Shown piece after piece: positions 26,587 to 35,220 of a DNA stretch of 36,753 bases (the stretch's first letter is position 1; each line of letters starts with the position of its first letter). Location: the NCBI GenBank assembly GCA_029863625.1, contig JAOTUY010000029.1, forward strand, positions 1-36,753, read 5' to 3'. Both the position numbers and the translations under genes were made by a program. This DNA is from Acidimicrobiia bacterium. Lineage in GTDB: Bacteria > Actinomycetota > Acidimicrobiia > Spongiisociales > UBA4744. The notes beneath the pieces are model-generated. The model was not told the DNA's origin. It saw only the letters and a list, made by a program, of their open reading frames with translations, and did not search any database.

Positions 26587-26884
26587 GATCACCCGGGCGT
26601 TGGTCATTGTCGGAGCGGTGGCGAGTGCTCTTGCCGTCACCGCGCTCCGGGCTGCCTACGGCATTGGGCGCCTCGGAGTTCGGTTGACACTGGGTCGCTT
26701 CGGTCCTGCAGGAATCGACAAGGTGCCTGTAGTGGTGGTGATCGACGGCCGGGGGGCTCCGATAGGCGTCGATCAAGGCCACATGACGGTGCATCGGATT
26801 GGGTGGGCACTGCGCGGAGCCGGGGTCCATGGATGCGTCAAATCCTTGTTCTGGCCCTCAACTCCATCTAAGTTCAAACCATGA
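26579..26884 (+). CDS. Small membrane-anchored protein of unknown function
   Basis: I do not recognise this 101-residue protein. It has one hydrophobic helix at about 5-27, then a basic stretch and a short beta-like segment VPVVVVIDGRGAPIGVD near 49-65, and a basic Ser/Pro/Lys tail. Evidence that it is real is positional: its GTG start overlaps the DUF5719 stop, and its TGA overlaps the ATG of the DUF3499 gene (ATGA), so it fills the gap exactly in a chain of coupled genes. No metal site or catalytic motif is visible. Confidence 0.55.
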   Translation: MNEITRALVIVGAVASALAVTALRAAYGIGRLGVRLTLGRFGPAGIDKVPVVVVIDGRGAPIGVDQGHMTVHRIGWALRGAGVHGCVKSLFWPSTPSKFKP

Positions 26885-27105
26885 TTCAAACTTGCATTCG
26901 CTGTGGCGGTCCCGGTGCTGCCGTCTTGTCCTTCAATTACGACGACCGGGCAGTATGGCTTGACGATCTCGTGACCCCGGTCGGCCCTGGCGAAGGCCAT
27001 CCATTTTGTGCCCTTCATGCCAATCGGATGACTCCGCCGTTGGGGTGGACTTTGACCGATCACCGCAACACCACTCGCTTGTTCGCTCCGCTCGAGGTCG
27101 CCTAG
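26881..27105 (+). CDS. DUF3499 family small zinc-ribbon-like protein
   Basis: The 74-residue protein has CIRCGGPGAAVLSFNYDDRAVWLDDL followed by FCALHANRMTPPLGWTL. The C-x2-C pair near residue 5 and the C-x2-H pair near residue 43 could bind one zinc ion. This is the pattern of actinobacterial DUF3499 proteins (Mycobacterium tuberculosis Rv3258c type), which sit between the F420 genes and phosphomannomutase in many genomes; the same order holds here. Function is unknown. It ends the coupled chain that began with the glycosyltransferase. Confidence 0.8.
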   Translation: MIQTCIRCGGPGAAVLSFNYDDRAVWLDDLVTPVGPGEGHPFCALHANRMTPPLGWTLTDHRNTTRLFAPLEVA

Positions 27106-27271
27106 GAGACCGTTGAGCGAAACATGTCACGCATCTCGACTACCCCTCATCATCAAGTTCGGCGTTCTCGGTTCCGCCAGTACTTCGCCAGTACAAACGA
27201 CACCTGCGGCCTGGTGCTTGGCGCCGGCCGCCGATCTGCGCAACGGCCTTACTCAGCGGACTCTTGACGAC

Positions 27272-27538
27272 ATGTCGCTCGACCGGGATCTCATCGAGGC
27301 GGTAAGAGAACTCGATGAACACCAACTGCGACGTCTCCTGATCCTGGCTCGAGCGCGCCTGGAAGGTTCCGGGGCTCTGAGTCCCGGCTCTGAATCAGAG
27401 GTCAGTCTCCGGCGCCAGTGGGTCAAATGTGGCAAATCGGCATGCACGACCTGCCCACACGGTCCATATTGGTATGCCTACTGGCGCGAGGACGGAAAAC
27501 GCAGAAGCCGCTACATCGGCAAACTCCTTGAGGAGTAG
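27272..27538 (+). CDS. DUF6788-like small protein with cysteine motif
   Basis: The 88-residue protein has a charged helical N-terminal half (LDRDLIEAVRELDEHQLRR) and a C-terminal half with VKCGKSACTTCPHGPYWYAYWRE and GKRRSRYIGKLL. The C-x4-C-x2-C pattern followed by GPYWYxYWR and SRYIGK is typical of DUF6788 proteins, which occur in scattered, often mobile, contexts and have no known role. I start it at ATG 27272; the frame is open back to 27113, but that part reads as low-quality sequence. No Shine-Dalgarno is seen. About 166 bases between the DUF3499 gene and this start hold nothing else I can support. Confidence 0.6.
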   Translation: MSLDRDLIEAVRELDEHQLRRLLILARARLEGSGALSPGSESEVSLRRQWVKCGKSACTTCPHGPYWYAYWREDGKRRSRYIGKLLEE

Positions 27539-27623
27539 CCGGCAGCCGGCTTCCAGACCGCGTCGCGGCCAGCTTCCAGCTGAGACGTGCTACGGCTTGG
27601 CCGCGGGTTGCTTGGTTCTCGTT

Positions 27624-27661
27624 CTAGGTCGTCGGGTTCGTTATGCTGACGCTCGACCTAG
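27624..27661. promoter_or_regulatory. 8-bp inverted repeat flanking a -10-like box
   Basis: CTAGGTCG (27624-27631) and CGACCTAG (27654-27661) are perfect inverted copies with 22 bases between them. TATGCT (27642-27647), a plausible -10 box, lies inside. The pair sits just upstream of the small zinc-ribbon gene and could be its operator. Confidence 0.35.
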
Positions 27662-27675
27662 CGCGAAGGGGTGTC

Positions 27676-27852
27676 ATGCATTGTCCGAAATGTGACGCGC
27701 GTGACGTGATACAGATCCAACAGAAACTCCCCGATGAGACCGAGGTTCATTTCTATTCGTGCCATAAGTGCGAAGAGAAGTGGTGGGACAGGGACGGAAA
27801 ACCGGTGTCCCTGTCGGAAGTGCTCAATCTGGCCCGCAAACAGAACAGCTGA
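27676..27852 (+). CDS. Small two-CxxC zinc-ribbon protein
   Basis: This 58-residue protein is essentially one zinc ribbon: CPKC at residues 3-6 and CHKC near 29-32, with a beta-like spacer QIQQKLPDETEVHFYS, then KWWDRDGKPVSLSEVLNLARKQ. The layout resembles the TFIIS/RPB9-type ribbon fold, but its partner is unknown. ATG 27676 is preferred because AAGGGG lies four bases upstream; the frame opens earlier at 27643 without such a site. It is followed after 23 bases by the large membrane protein gene. Confidence 0.65.
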   Translation: MHCPKCDARDVIQIQQKLPDETEVHFYSCHKCEEKWWDRDGKPVSLSEVLNLARKQNS

Positions 27853-27875
27853 CGCCTGAGCGTCACTGCCGGCTC

Positions 27876-30158
27876 ATGGAATCCTCCACCAAGGAACCCC
27901 TGCTTCGGGAATCTGCCGACCGTCTGCCACACTGGGTGGTTCCGGTAGGTATCGGGTTTGTGATGATGGTTGTGTTCATCGTCTTGAACCCGGTCCTTAT
28001 CTTCACTGCCAACACCCCTTCAGGTGGGGATATGGGCGCTCATGTTCTCGTGCCCGCCTACCTGCGCGACACCCTCCTGCCGGAGGGTCGGATCCTCGGC
28101 TGGAGTGACAGCTGGTTCGGCGGATTCCCGATCTTCTACTTTTACTTCCCCCTTTCTGCCCTCGTCACCGTTCTGCTGGACGTCATCCTGCCTTACGGAG
28201 TCGCTTTCAAGCTCGTGACCATCGTCGGACTCCTGGCCCTCCCGGCCGCCACCTACTTTCTGGTCCGGGCGATGAACTTTGCTCGCCCGACCTCGCTGGT
28301 AGCCGCCGCCGCCGGCGGCTCGTTCGTTTTCATGGAGAGCTTCTCGATCTACGGCGGAAACATCCCGTCAACCTTGGCCGGCGAGTTCTCTTTTTCGTGG
28401 TCGTTCGCGCTCGCTCTCGTGTACCTCGGATTGCTGATCAAAATCGTCCGAGATGAGAGAAAACTGTTGGCCCTGGCCGGCTTGGTGCTGGCCCTGACGG
28501 CATTGACCCACTTGATCACCACCCTGGCCATCATCCTTGCCTCGCTTCCGATCCTTGTGTGGAAGAGGGGAGCAAAACCGGTCCTGACTACCTGGGTGAT
28601 CGGGTTTTCGATCGCCGGCTTCTGGGCTGTTCCGCTGCTCGCCCGGGTCGGCTACTCGGCCGACATGGCCTGGGTGCCTTTGCGAGATTGGAAAAACGTC
28701 TTGCCGGTGGAGCTTTGGTGGCTTCTCATCCCCGCGCTGTTCGGATTGGTTTGGTCCATCCGTCGAACGCCGCGGGTGGTTCCTTTCGTCGTGTTGGCCG
28801 TACTGCCGGTGATCTACTACTGGCTGGTTTTGTTGATTCCTGAGTTCCTGCCCGAGAGCGTGCATCAGGTGCAGGACAAACTCTGGAACGGACGGTTTCT
28901 CCCCTTCTTCTACTTTGGCGTATTCGTGTTCGCAGGCCTGGCCGTCGGGCATGGGCTCAGATATCTTTCCCGCCGGCTCCCGGAGCAGGGGTCGGTGTGG
29001 TGGGTACGAGGTCTCATCGGAGTACTCGTCGTGGTTGCCTTCCTGGCGATCCCCGAGATCTCGCTCGGGGGGAGGGCCGGATGGGTTACGCTCGGGGTCG
29101 GGCTGGTGGCCTGGCTGGCAACGCTGGCCGGCCCCGCGCTTGTCGATGTGCGGGTCGCCGCACCGTTGTTTGGCGTTGTGGTGTTCCTTGCCGTTGGGCT
29201 GGCAGGCTTGAGCTTCATTCCGGGGTGGGCTCGTTGGAACTATTCGGGCTACGAGGGCAAGGAGCCCTGGCCCGAATACGAGGCCTTGATGGTCGCCATG
29301 AGTGACCTCCCGCCGGGCCGCGTTCAGTGGGAATACAGCAAGGATCAGAACAAGTACGGCACTCCGATGGCATTGATGCTTCTCCCCTATTGGACCGAAG
29401 GTTCGCATCCTTCGATGGAGGGATTGTTCTTCGAGTCCTCGCTCACCACCCCCTTTCACTTCCTCAATCAGGCCGAGATGAGCCTGTCTCCCTCACGCCC
29501 CGTTCCGGGGCTCGACTATCACACGTTCGACTTTGATCGGGGTCTCGAGCATCTTGCGTTGTACGACGTTCGCTATTACGTGACCTACACGGAGGAGGCA
29601 CAGCAGGCAGCGGACTCGCGCGCCGATCTCCGCCAGGTGGGTGTTTCGCCACCTTTCTCGATCTACGAACTTCCTCCTTCTTCGATGGTCGAGGTTGCCG
29701 CGTACCTACCGGCAGTGCTCGAAGGGGGATCCTTTGATGAGGCTGCCCTCGACTGGTACGGCCGGGCCGGGGAACTCGATGAGTGGCTTGTCGAGGAAGG
29801 TCCTGACGATTGGCCACGGGTCGGCGAAGACCTCGACGGGCTTGGCAGGCGACCGATCGAAGGTGGTGGTGTGGTCAGTGACGTCGTTGTCGATAACCAT
29901 GAGATAACCTTTCGGACGACGGCCGTGGGTATTCCTCACTTGATCAAGGTCAGCTACTTCCCCAACTGGAAGGCGGAAGGAGCCGAAGGCCCATTTCGGG
30001 CTGCGCCGGCCTTGATGGTGGTGGTGCCGACTGAGGAGGATGTTTCCCTTGAGTTCCGTTCCACCTGGGCCGAACAACTTGGGATGGCGCTCAGTATTGG
30101 CGGTCTCTTGTTCGTGGCGTCCACAGGTCTGTACGCGTGGCGGAGGTCCAGAGCATGA
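27876..30158 (+). CDS. Polytopic GT-C-like membrane protein, probable lipid-linked-sugar glycosyltransferase
   Basis: The 760-residue protein has about 12-13 transmembrane segments over the first 470 residues and a long extracytoplasmic C-terminal domain with a final helix near 730-755. The first loop holds TPSGGDMGAHVLVPAYLRD; acidic residues in this loop are typical of GT-C enzymes, which use polyprenyl-phosphate sugars outside the cell. FGGFPIFYFYFPLSALV and THLITTLAIIL fit the same group. Downstream gtrA and a DPM1-like gene provide the usual partners for making and flipping such donors. Start ATG 27876 lacks a Shine-Dalgarno, and the open frame runs back into the zinc-ribbon gene. The family name cannot be fixed by eye, and YfhO-like membrane proteins are an alternative. 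Confidence 0.7.
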   Translation: MESSTKEPLLRESADRLPHWVVPVGIGFVMMVVFIVLNPVLIFTANTPSGGDMGAHVLVPAYLRDTLLPEGRILGWSDSWFGGFPIFYFYFPLSALVTVLLDVILPYGVAFKLVTIVGLLALPAATYFLVRAMNFARPTSLVAAAAGGSFVFMESFSIYGGNIPSTLAGEFSFSWSFALALVYLGLLIKIVRDERKLLALAGLVLALTALTHLITTLAIILASLPILVWKRGAKPVLTTWVIGFSIAGFWAVPLLARVGYSADMAWVPLRDWKNVLPVELWWLLIPALFGLVWSIRRTPRVVPFVVLAVLPVIYYWLVLLIPEFLPESVHQVQDKLWNGRFLPFFYFGVFVFAGLAVGHGLRYLSRRLPEQGSVWWVRGLIGVLVVVAFLAIPEISLGGRAGWVTLGVGLVAWLATLAGPALVDVRVAAPLFGVVVFLAVGLAGLSFIPGWARWNYSGYEGKEPWPEYEALMVAMSDLPPGRVQWEYSKDQNKYGTPMALMLLPYWTEGSHPSMEGLFFESSLTTPFHFLNQAEMSLSPSRPVPGLDYHTFDFDRGLEHLALYDVRYYVTYTEEAQQAADSRADLRQVGVSPPFSIYELPPSSMVEVAAYLPAVLEGGSFDEAALDWYGRAGELDEWLVEEGPDDWPRVGEDLDGLGRRPIEGGGVVSDVVVDNHEITFRTTAVGIPHLIKVSYFPNWKAEGAEGPFRAAPALMVVVPTEEDVSLEFRSTWAEQLGMALSIGGLLFVASTGLYAWRRSRA
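30142..30147 (+). promoter_or_regulatory. Ribosome site fixing the gtrA start
   Basis: GGAGGT lies seven bases before ATG 30155, inside the 3' end of the preceding gene. It favours 30155 over the GTG at 30137. Confidence 0.7.
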
Positions 30159-30613
30159 GGTCCTACCTCCGTTCGCTGGTTACCCGCGAGGCGATGGGTC
30201 AGTTCCTGCGGCTTGGATTGATCGGCGGATTGAACACGATCGTCTATTTCGTGCTCTTGAACGTTCTCTTCTCACTGGTTGGTCTTTCGGCTTTCTGGTC
30301 GGTCACTTGGGCCTTCGTGCTGGCAACGGCATTGTCGTATGTCCTCAATCGCCGATGGACCTTCCAGATCAAGGAGGGAAGAGGCTCGCTGAGGGAAACA
30401 GTGGTCTTCTACGTCGTCAATCTGGCTGCCTGGGGTGCCACGGTCGGAATGGTGGAACTCGCCGAGAAGGTCTTCGGGACAAGCACGGCGTTGCAGATCA
30501 ACCTCGCCTCGCTCGTGGCAACCGCCATTATCCTGATTCCCAAATTCGCCTCCTACCGAGATCTTGTTTTCAAGAAAGCGCTCGGTGAAGCGAGGGAAGG
30601 TGGGAAGGTCTAG
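30155..30613 (+). CDS. GtrA-like membrane protein (polyprenyl-phosphate sugar flippase type)
   Basis: This 152-residue protein has four hydrophobic helices and the GtrA-family pattern FLRLGLIGGLNTIVYF at the N-terminus, ATALSYVLNRRWTF in the middle, and ATAIILIPKFASYRDLVFK at the end. GtrA-like proteins are thought to flip or help use polyprenyl-phosphate-linked sugars across the membrane. The ATG overlaps the stop of the GT-C-like gene (ATGA), and a DPM1-like gene converges on it with a 4-base overlap at the stops, so donor synthesis, flipping and transfer genes are adjacent. Confidence 0.87.
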   Translation: MRSYLRSLVTREAMGQFLRLGLIGGLNTIVYFVLLNVLFSLVGLSAFWSVTWAFVLATALSYVLNRRWTFQIKEGRGSLRETVVFYVVNLAAWGATVGMVELAEKVFGTSTALQINLASLVATAIILIPKFASYRDLVFKKALGEAREGGKV

Positions 30614-31332
30614 CTTCGGTGCCGGCGGGACCACAGAAAGATCCGCAACGTATCTCTCCCCATCTCCCACAGGGTGGCGAGTTGCAGCGGCGCGGATGAA
30701 GCTCCAATTCGAAGTTCGACGGGTGTTTCGGCGATTTGGAAGCCTGCCCGGTGGGCTCTGACCAATAGCTCCAAATCAAAAGCGTAGCCAAACACCCTTT
30801 GCTCGGCGAAAACTTGCTCGAGAACGGTGCGTTTGAAGATCTTCAGCCCCGTCTGTGTCTCATCGACGGGCAGACGAAAGAGGATTCGGGATATGGTCGC
30901 AAAAAGACGGCTCAATGCGCGCCTCTTCCATGGGTAGCGTCCGTCTCCCATATCGGTCTGTTTCGCCCCGACAAGCACGTCGGCGTCGACCTCAGCGAAG
31001 AGCTCCAAAAGGCTCGGGATCTGGGCTGGCGGGAGATCGAGGTCGCCGTCGAGGAAGACCACGGTCGATCCTTCGGCGGCTTGCGCGCCCGTCTGGAGGG
31101 CCGCCCCCTTGCCTCGATTGTGCTCGTGCCTGAGTACCAGTGCACGGGGCAGCAGAGTGGCAGATTGTTTCGCCTGCTCGTAGGTGCTGTCGTCGCTGCC
31201 GTCGTCGACCACGACCAGCTGGGCGCCGGGCAGTACGTTCGCAACCGTCTTCATGTTGGCCGCGATGTGCTCACCCAGACGGTAGGCAGGGAGCACGACA
31301 GAAACAGACCCGAACGTGGCAGAAGTCGTCAT
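30610..31332 (-). CDS. Family 2 glycosyltransferase, DPM1-like (polyprenyl-phosphate sugar synthase)
   Basis: The 240-residue protein has VSVVLPAYRLGEHIAANM, VVVDDGSDDSTYEQA, HEHNRGKGAALQTG, the metal-binding FLDGDLDLPP, ETQTGLKIFKR, and GYAFDLELLVRAHRAGFQIAETPVEL. These fit enzymes that charge polyprenyl phosphate with mannose, glucose or a related sugar at the inner membrane face. No C-terminal transmembrane helices are seen. ATG 31332 is the family-like start, though an in-frame extension to 31395 exists. It converges on gtrA (stops overlap by 4 bases) and diverges from manB. Confidence 0.86.
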   Translation of the reverse strand: MTTSATFGSVSVVLPAYRLGEHIAANMKTVANVLPGAQLVVVDDGSDDSTYEQAKQSATLLPRALVLRHEHNRGKGAALQTGAQAAEGSTVVFLDGDLDLPPAQIPSLLELFAEVDADVLVGAKQTDMGDGRYPWKRRALSRLFATISRILFRLPVDETQTGLKIFKRTVLEQVFAEQRVFGYAFDLELLVRAHRAGFQIAETPVELRIGASSAPLQLATLWEMGRDTLRIFLWSRRHRS

Positions 31333-31390
31333 GTGTGCCGTGGAGTGTAGGGGTGGCCCATCCCGTGTACCTATGGCCGTTTTCTTTCCG

Positions 31391-31396
31391 TACAAT
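31391..31396 (+). promoter_or_regulatory. -10-like box upstream of manB
   Basis: TACAAT matches the -10 consensus in five of six positions and lies about 31 bases before the manB ATG, leaving room for a short leader and the AAGGATGAGG ribosome site. No good -35 box is visible at 17 bp. Confidence 0.4.
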
Positions 31397-31427
31397 GCGG
31401 TCCGGCACCCGGTAGCAAGGATGAGGA

Positions 31428-32768
31428 ATGGGCGACCTGCAGAAGATCTTCAAGGCTTACGACATACGCGGGCGGACCGACACGGGCGATCTTGACGAGG
31501 ACGCGGCGTATCGTATCGGTGCGGCGTTTGCCCGGTTCGCCGGTGCCGGCCGCATCGCGGTTGGCTATGACTGCCGGTTGTCGACCCCCGCTATCTCCGG
31601 AGCTTTCATGGCTGGAGTGGCCTCGCAGGGCGTTGACGTACTCGATATCGGGCAGGTCGCAACGGACACTGTGTATTACGTGTCGGGAACTCTGGATGCT
31701 CCTGGAGCCATGATCACGGCATCACACAACCCCCCGGAATGGAACGGAATCAAGTTGTGCCGGGAAGGAGCCGCTCCGGTCGGCGCCGATACTGGACTGG
31801 ACGAAATCCGCGCGACCGCCGAAGTCGGATTACCAGACGCTGAAACGAATGGAGCGATCACGCCATTCGATCCTCTCCCCGGTTACATCGAGCATCTCTT
31901 CGGTATCGTCGATCCAGAGCGAATCGGTCCTCTCACCGTGGCCGTCGATGGCGGGAATGGTATGGCAGGGGTCGTACTGCCCTCGGTGTTCGATCGCCTG
32001 CCGGCTCGCCTCTCCGGGCTCTATCTCGAACCGGATGGGACGTTTCCAAACCATCCGGCGGATCCACTCAAGCCCGAGAATCTGCGCGATTTGCTCGCAC
32101 TCATGGAACGTGAGCGGCCTGATCTGGGAGTGGCCTTTGACGGAGATGCCGACCGGGCCTTCTTCGTCGATGACCAACGTCTGCCGCTTTCGGGCAGCAC
32201 AACGACGGCCATCATCGCTGCCTGGTTTCTGCGCAGAGAGCCGGGAGCGACCATCGTCCACAACTTGATCACCAGTCGGGCAGTGCCCGAAAGCGTGCGC
32301 GCTGCCGGTGGTACGCCGATTCGGACCAGGGTGGGGCACTCATATATCAAACAGGTGATGGCGGAGTCCGGTGCGGCCTTTGGAGGGGAGCATTCCGGCC
32401 ACTACTACTTCCGTGACAATTTCCGGGCCGACTCCGGGATGCTGGCCATGCTGATCTTGCTGCAGGTCCTAACAGAAGACGGTCGGCCTCTCTCGGAGCT
32501 ACGGAGGCAATTCGAGCCATATGCCGCTTCGGGCGAGATCAACCTTTTCGTAGACGACCAGACGCGAGCTCTCGCGTTGATAGCCGCCGGATTTACCAAC
32601 GCCCGGCAGGACCGAACCGATGGTCTCACCATCGAATGGGACGACCGCTGGTTCAACCTTCGACCGTCGAACACCGAGCCGGTGCTTCGGCTCAACGTCG
32701 AAGCGGCCGACGGCGTGGCAGTTGCCGAGCTCGTCGACCGGGTTCGTTCGATCGTGAAGGCCACCTGA
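31428..32768 (+). CDS. manB: Phosphomannomutase/phosphoglucomutase
   Basis: This cytoplasmic enzyme interconverts mannose-6-phosphate and mannose-1-phosphate (and often glucose phosphates), feeding GDP-mannose synthesis. The 446-residue protein has the family start [10 protein letters not shown], the phosphoserine loop [13 protein letters not shown] with Ser99, the magnesium loop [10 protein letters not shown] near 235-244, [10 protein letters not shown] for sugar binding, and the phosphate-binding [15 protein letters not shown] near the C-terminus. Length and all four domains are complete. The gene opens an operon with Trm112-like, PGI/PMI and ahcY genes, all overlapping or nearly so, an order shared with many actinobacteria. 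The upstream ribosome site and -10-like box fit an operon promoter here. Confidence 0.93.
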   Translation: MGDLQKIFKAYDIRGRTDTGDLDEDAAYRIGAAFARFAGAGRIAVGYDCRLSTPAISGAFMAGVASQGVDVLDIGQVATDTVYYVSGTLDAPGAMITASHNPPEWNGIKLCREGAAPVGADTGLDEIRATAEVGLPDAETNGAITPFDPLPGYIEHLFGIVDPERIGPLTVAVDGGNGMAGVVLPSVFDRLPARLSGLYLEPDGTFPNHPADPLKPENLRDLLALMERERPDLGVAFDGDADRAFFVDDQRLPLSGSTTTAIIAAWFLRREPGATIVHNLITSRAVPESVRAAGGTPIRTRVGHSYIKQVMAESGAAFGGEHSGHYYFRDNFRADSGMLAMLILLQVLTEDGRPLSELRRQFEPYAASGEINLFVDDQTRALALIAAGFTNARQDRTDGLTIEWDDRWFNLRPSNTEPVLRLNVEAADGVAVAELVDRVRSIVKAT

Positions 32769-32935
32769 TGATTCCACAGGAGTTGATGGACATCCTGGTA
32801 TGCCCGGCTTGCAAGGGTGATCTGCGACAGGAGGATCCTGAACTGGTCTGCACCCGTTGCAGCCTGCGGTATCCAGTGCGAGACGGCATTCCCATCATGC
32901 TCGTCGAACAAGCAACCAAGCGTGACGACGCATGA
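32768..32935 (+). CDS. Trm112/UPF0434-like zinc-ribbon protein
   Basis: The 55-residue protein reads [40 protein letters not shown], the standard Trm112-like ribbon with C-x2-C pairs near residues 12-15 and 28-31. In other organisms Trm112 activates methyltransferases; for bacterial relatives the role is unclear. Its ATG overlaps the manB stop (TGATG), and its TGA overlaps the next start (ATGA), so it is fully inside the operon. Standing near AhcY, which removes the methyltransferase product S-adenosylhomocysteine, is suggestive but not proof of a link. Confidence 0.85.
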   Translation: MIPQELMDILVCPACKGDLRQEDPELVCTRCSLRYPVRDGIPIMLVEQATKRDDA

Positions 32936-33930
32936 GCCCGATGTGGGAGATGATTTCTGGACTGAGCAGTCAGTATCGCTGGGCGGCTGATCTCATCGTG
33001 CCTCCGACACCTCAGGCAGATACCGTTCTGATTTGTGGGATGGGGGGTTCTGCCATTTCGGGTGATATGGCAGCTGCCGCGATCCCGTCGGCCCTCATTG
33101 CTGTGAACAAGGGTTACTCCCTTCCGGGGTGGGCGGCCGGCGTTCGGCCATTAGTGATCGCCGTTTCGTATTCAGGGAACACGGAGGAGACACGGTCGGC
33201 GGTCGACGAGGCGTTGGCACTTGACTTGCCGGTGGCGGTAGTAGCGGGGGCCGGCGCCCTCACCGACCTAGCCGATCAGCGGCATCTGCCAATCGTGCGG
33301 ATACCGACCGGGCTACAACCCCGGGCGGCGCTCGGCTATCTGACCGGTGGAGTGCTGCGATTGCTCGAGTCGGCGGGTCTCGCCGAGGATCAAACCAGTG
33401 CCCTCGGTGAGGCGGCCGATGTCGTCGGCGAGCTGTGGGGCGATGGCCCGGCCGGTCCAGGCGGACAATTGGCCATGGATCTGGCGGACGGCCTTTCGGG
33501 CCGTATCTCTCTCATCTACGGGTCGAATGGCCTGACGGCTCCGGTAGCACAGCGATGGAAGACGCAGATCAACGAGAACGGCAAGAGACCGGCCTTTTGG
33601 TCGTTGCTTCCGGAGCTCGATCACAATGAAATCGTAAGTTGGTCGGCTTTGGAGACTCTCACTCGCCGGTCGGTGGGGATCGTTCTTCTCCGTGACCGGG
33701 ACGAACATCCCCAGGTGCGCCGCCGGTTCAGTCTCACCACCAGCTTGATTTCAGGAAGCGTTCCGGTGGTCGGGGAGGTGTGGTCGCAAGGGGAGTCCCG
33801 TCTCGCCCGCATCGCCGGCCTGGCATTGATCGGTGACCTCGTTTCGGTCTATCTTGCAGAGCAGGAGGGGATCGACCCGGTGCCGGTCGAAGTCATCGAG
33901 AATCTCAAAGTCTTACTCAACGAGGAGTGA
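32932..33930 (+). CDS. Bifunctional phosphoglucose/phosphomannose isomerase (SIS domain)
   Basis: This 332-residue enzyme should interconvert fructose-6-phosphate with glucose-6-phosphate and mannose-6-phosphate, supplying manB. The SIS domain has the phosphate loop [10 protein letters not shown] (36-45) and SYSGNTEET (80-88). The C-terminal PGI/PMI region contains [24 protein letters not shown], with Glu and His residues typical of the active site. Archaeal and actinobacterial members have this length. It is coupled to the Trm112-like gene by ATGA and to ahcY by close spacing. Confidence 0.88.
   Translation: MSPMWEMISGLSSQYRWAADLIVPPTPQADTVLICGMGGSAISGDMAAAAIPSALIAVNKGYSLPGWAAGVRPLVIAVSYSGNTEETRSAVDEALALDLPVAVVAGAGALTDLADQRHLPIVRIPTGLQPRAALGYLTGGVLRLLESAGLAEDQTSALGEAADVVGELWGDGPAGPGGQLAMDLADGLSGRISLIYGSNGLTAPVAQRWKTQINENGKRPAFWSLLPELDHNEIVSWSALETLTRRSVGIVLLRDRDEHPQVRRRFSLTTSLISGSVPVVGEVWSQGESRLARIAGLALIGDLVSVYLAEQEGIDPVPVEVIENLKVLLNEE
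33922..33927 (+). promoter_or_regulatory. Ribosome site deciding the ahcY start
   Basis: GAGGAG lies five bases before ATG 33933 and favours it over the GTG at 33927, which would overlap the preceding stop but has no spaced site. Confidence 0.55.
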
Positions 33931-33932
33931 TC

Positions 33933-35180
33933 ATGGAGTACGACATCGCGGACCCGGAGTTGGCCGAAACGGGTACCCGACGGGTGGCATGGGCCGGCCG
34001 CCGTATGCCCGTGCTGGGGACGATTCGGGAACGATTCCGAGCGGAGCGACCGCTGGCCGGTCGGCGGGTGGCCGCCTGCCTCCATGTCACGGCCGAGACC
34101 GCCAACCTGATGCTGACGCTTCGCGACGGTGGGGCGGATGTGGTCTTGTGCGCCTCAAACCCGCTGTCTACTCAGGACGACGTTGCCGCGGCCCTGGTCG
34201 GAGAGGGCATCCCCGTTTTTGCCGTACGGGGGGAGGACAACGAGCGTTACTACCAGCACATCCACGCAGTCCTCGATACGAAGCCGGACATCACGATGGA
34301 CGACGGCGCAGACCTCGTGACTGTGCTGCACACTGAGCGCACCGACCTGGAGCCGATCGGTTCGACCGAAGAAACGACAACGGGCGTGATCCGTTTGCGT
34401 GCCATGGCCGGCGACGGAACTCTTCGGCTGCCCGTGGTAGCGGTCAACGACAGTGCCACCAAGCACCTTTTTGACAACCGTTACGGCACGGGCCAGTCAT
34501 CGGTGGATGGCATCCTCAGAGCTTCGAATGTTCTCCTGGCAGGGTCTACATTGGTTGTCGTCGGCTACGGAGACTGCGGTCGGGGGGTCGCCGACCGGGC
34601 AGATGGGATGGGTGCCAAAGTGGTGGTTGTTGAAGTTGACGCCGTCCGCGCCTTGGAGGCGGCCATGGACGGCTATCAGGTCCTCACCGCCGACGACGCC
34701 GCCTCGGTCGGCGATATTTTTGTGACCGTGACCGGCAACAAACACGTGCTCCGGGATCGGCACTTCGATCGGATGAAGGACGGGGCCATCCTCGCCAATG
34801 CCGGTCACTTCGATGTCGAGCTCGATCTTCCGGCGCTGGAAGCCAAGGCTGTTGAGCGCCGGCCGGTGCGACAGAACCTGGAGGAGTTCGTGATGAGCGA
34901 CGGGCGCAGATTGCTGGTGGCCGCTGAGGGCCGGTTGGTCAACCTGAGTGCGGCGGAAGGGCATCCGGCCGACGTCATGGACATGTCCTTCTCCGACCAG
35001 GCTCTGGCGGCCGAATGGCTCGTCAAGCGGGCCGAGAGTCTTGAACCCGGCGTTTACACCCTCCCCGGTGAGCTGGATCAAGAGGTAGCCAGAATCAAGC
35101 TCGAGCACCTAGGCTGCGGCCTCGAAGTGCTCACCGAGGAGCAGGTGGAGTACCTGGCGAGCTGGAAAGAGGGAACGTAG
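33933..35180 (+). CDS. ahcY: Adenosylhomocysteinase, short archaeal/Thermotoga-like form
   Basis: AhcY splits S-adenosylhomocysteine into adenosine and homocysteine, relieving product inhibition of methyltransferases. The protein, 415 residues from ATG 33933, has [41 protein letters not shown] with the catalytic Lys and Asp, the NAD loop [13 protein letters not shown], and NAGHFDVEL. It ends in [10 protein letters not shown] and lacks the C-terminal KPxxYRY tail of the longer bacterial and eukaryotic enzymes, which places it with the shorter archaeal/Thermotoga type. GAGGAG precedes the ATG. It is the last gene before a heptamer array and the insertion sequence. Confidence 0.92.
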   Translation: MEYDIADPELAETGTRRVAWAGRRMPVLGTIRERFRAERPLAGRRVAACLHVTAETANLMLTLRDGGADVVLCASNPLSTQDDVAAALVGEGIPVFAVRGEDNERYYQHIHAVLDTKPDITMDDGADLVTVLHTERTDLEPIGSTEETTTGVIRLRAMAGDGTLRLPVVAVNDSATKHLFDNRYGTGQSSVDGILRASNVLLAGSTLVVVGYGDCGRGVADRADGMGAKVVVVEVDAVRALEAAMDGYQVLTADDAASVGDIFVTVTGNKHVLRDRHFDRMKDGAILANAGHFDVELDLPALEAKAVERRPVRQNLEEFVMSDGRRLLVAAEGRLVNLSAAEGHPADVMDMSFSDQALAAEWLVKRAESLEPGVYTLPGELDQEVARIKLEHLGCGLEVLTEEQVEYLASWKEGT

Positions 35181-35185
35181 AAGAA

Positions 35186-35220
35186 GTATCCAGTATCCAG
35201 TACTAGGTACTAGGTACTAG
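35186..35220. repeat. 7-bp tandem array abutting the insertion sequence
   Basis: Five heptamers in register: GTATCCA twice, then GTACTAG three times, five bases after the ahcY stop region. The last unit runs straight into the left end of the insertion sequence, so the element probably inserted into or at the edge of a heptamer array that continues on its far side at 36635. Confidence 0.75.

Noticed and set aside
27539..27600. A further heptamer array after the DUF6788-like gene
   Set aside because: CCGGCAG/CCGGCTT and similar units hint at a 7-bp register, but the match fades after two or three units, so I do not count it.
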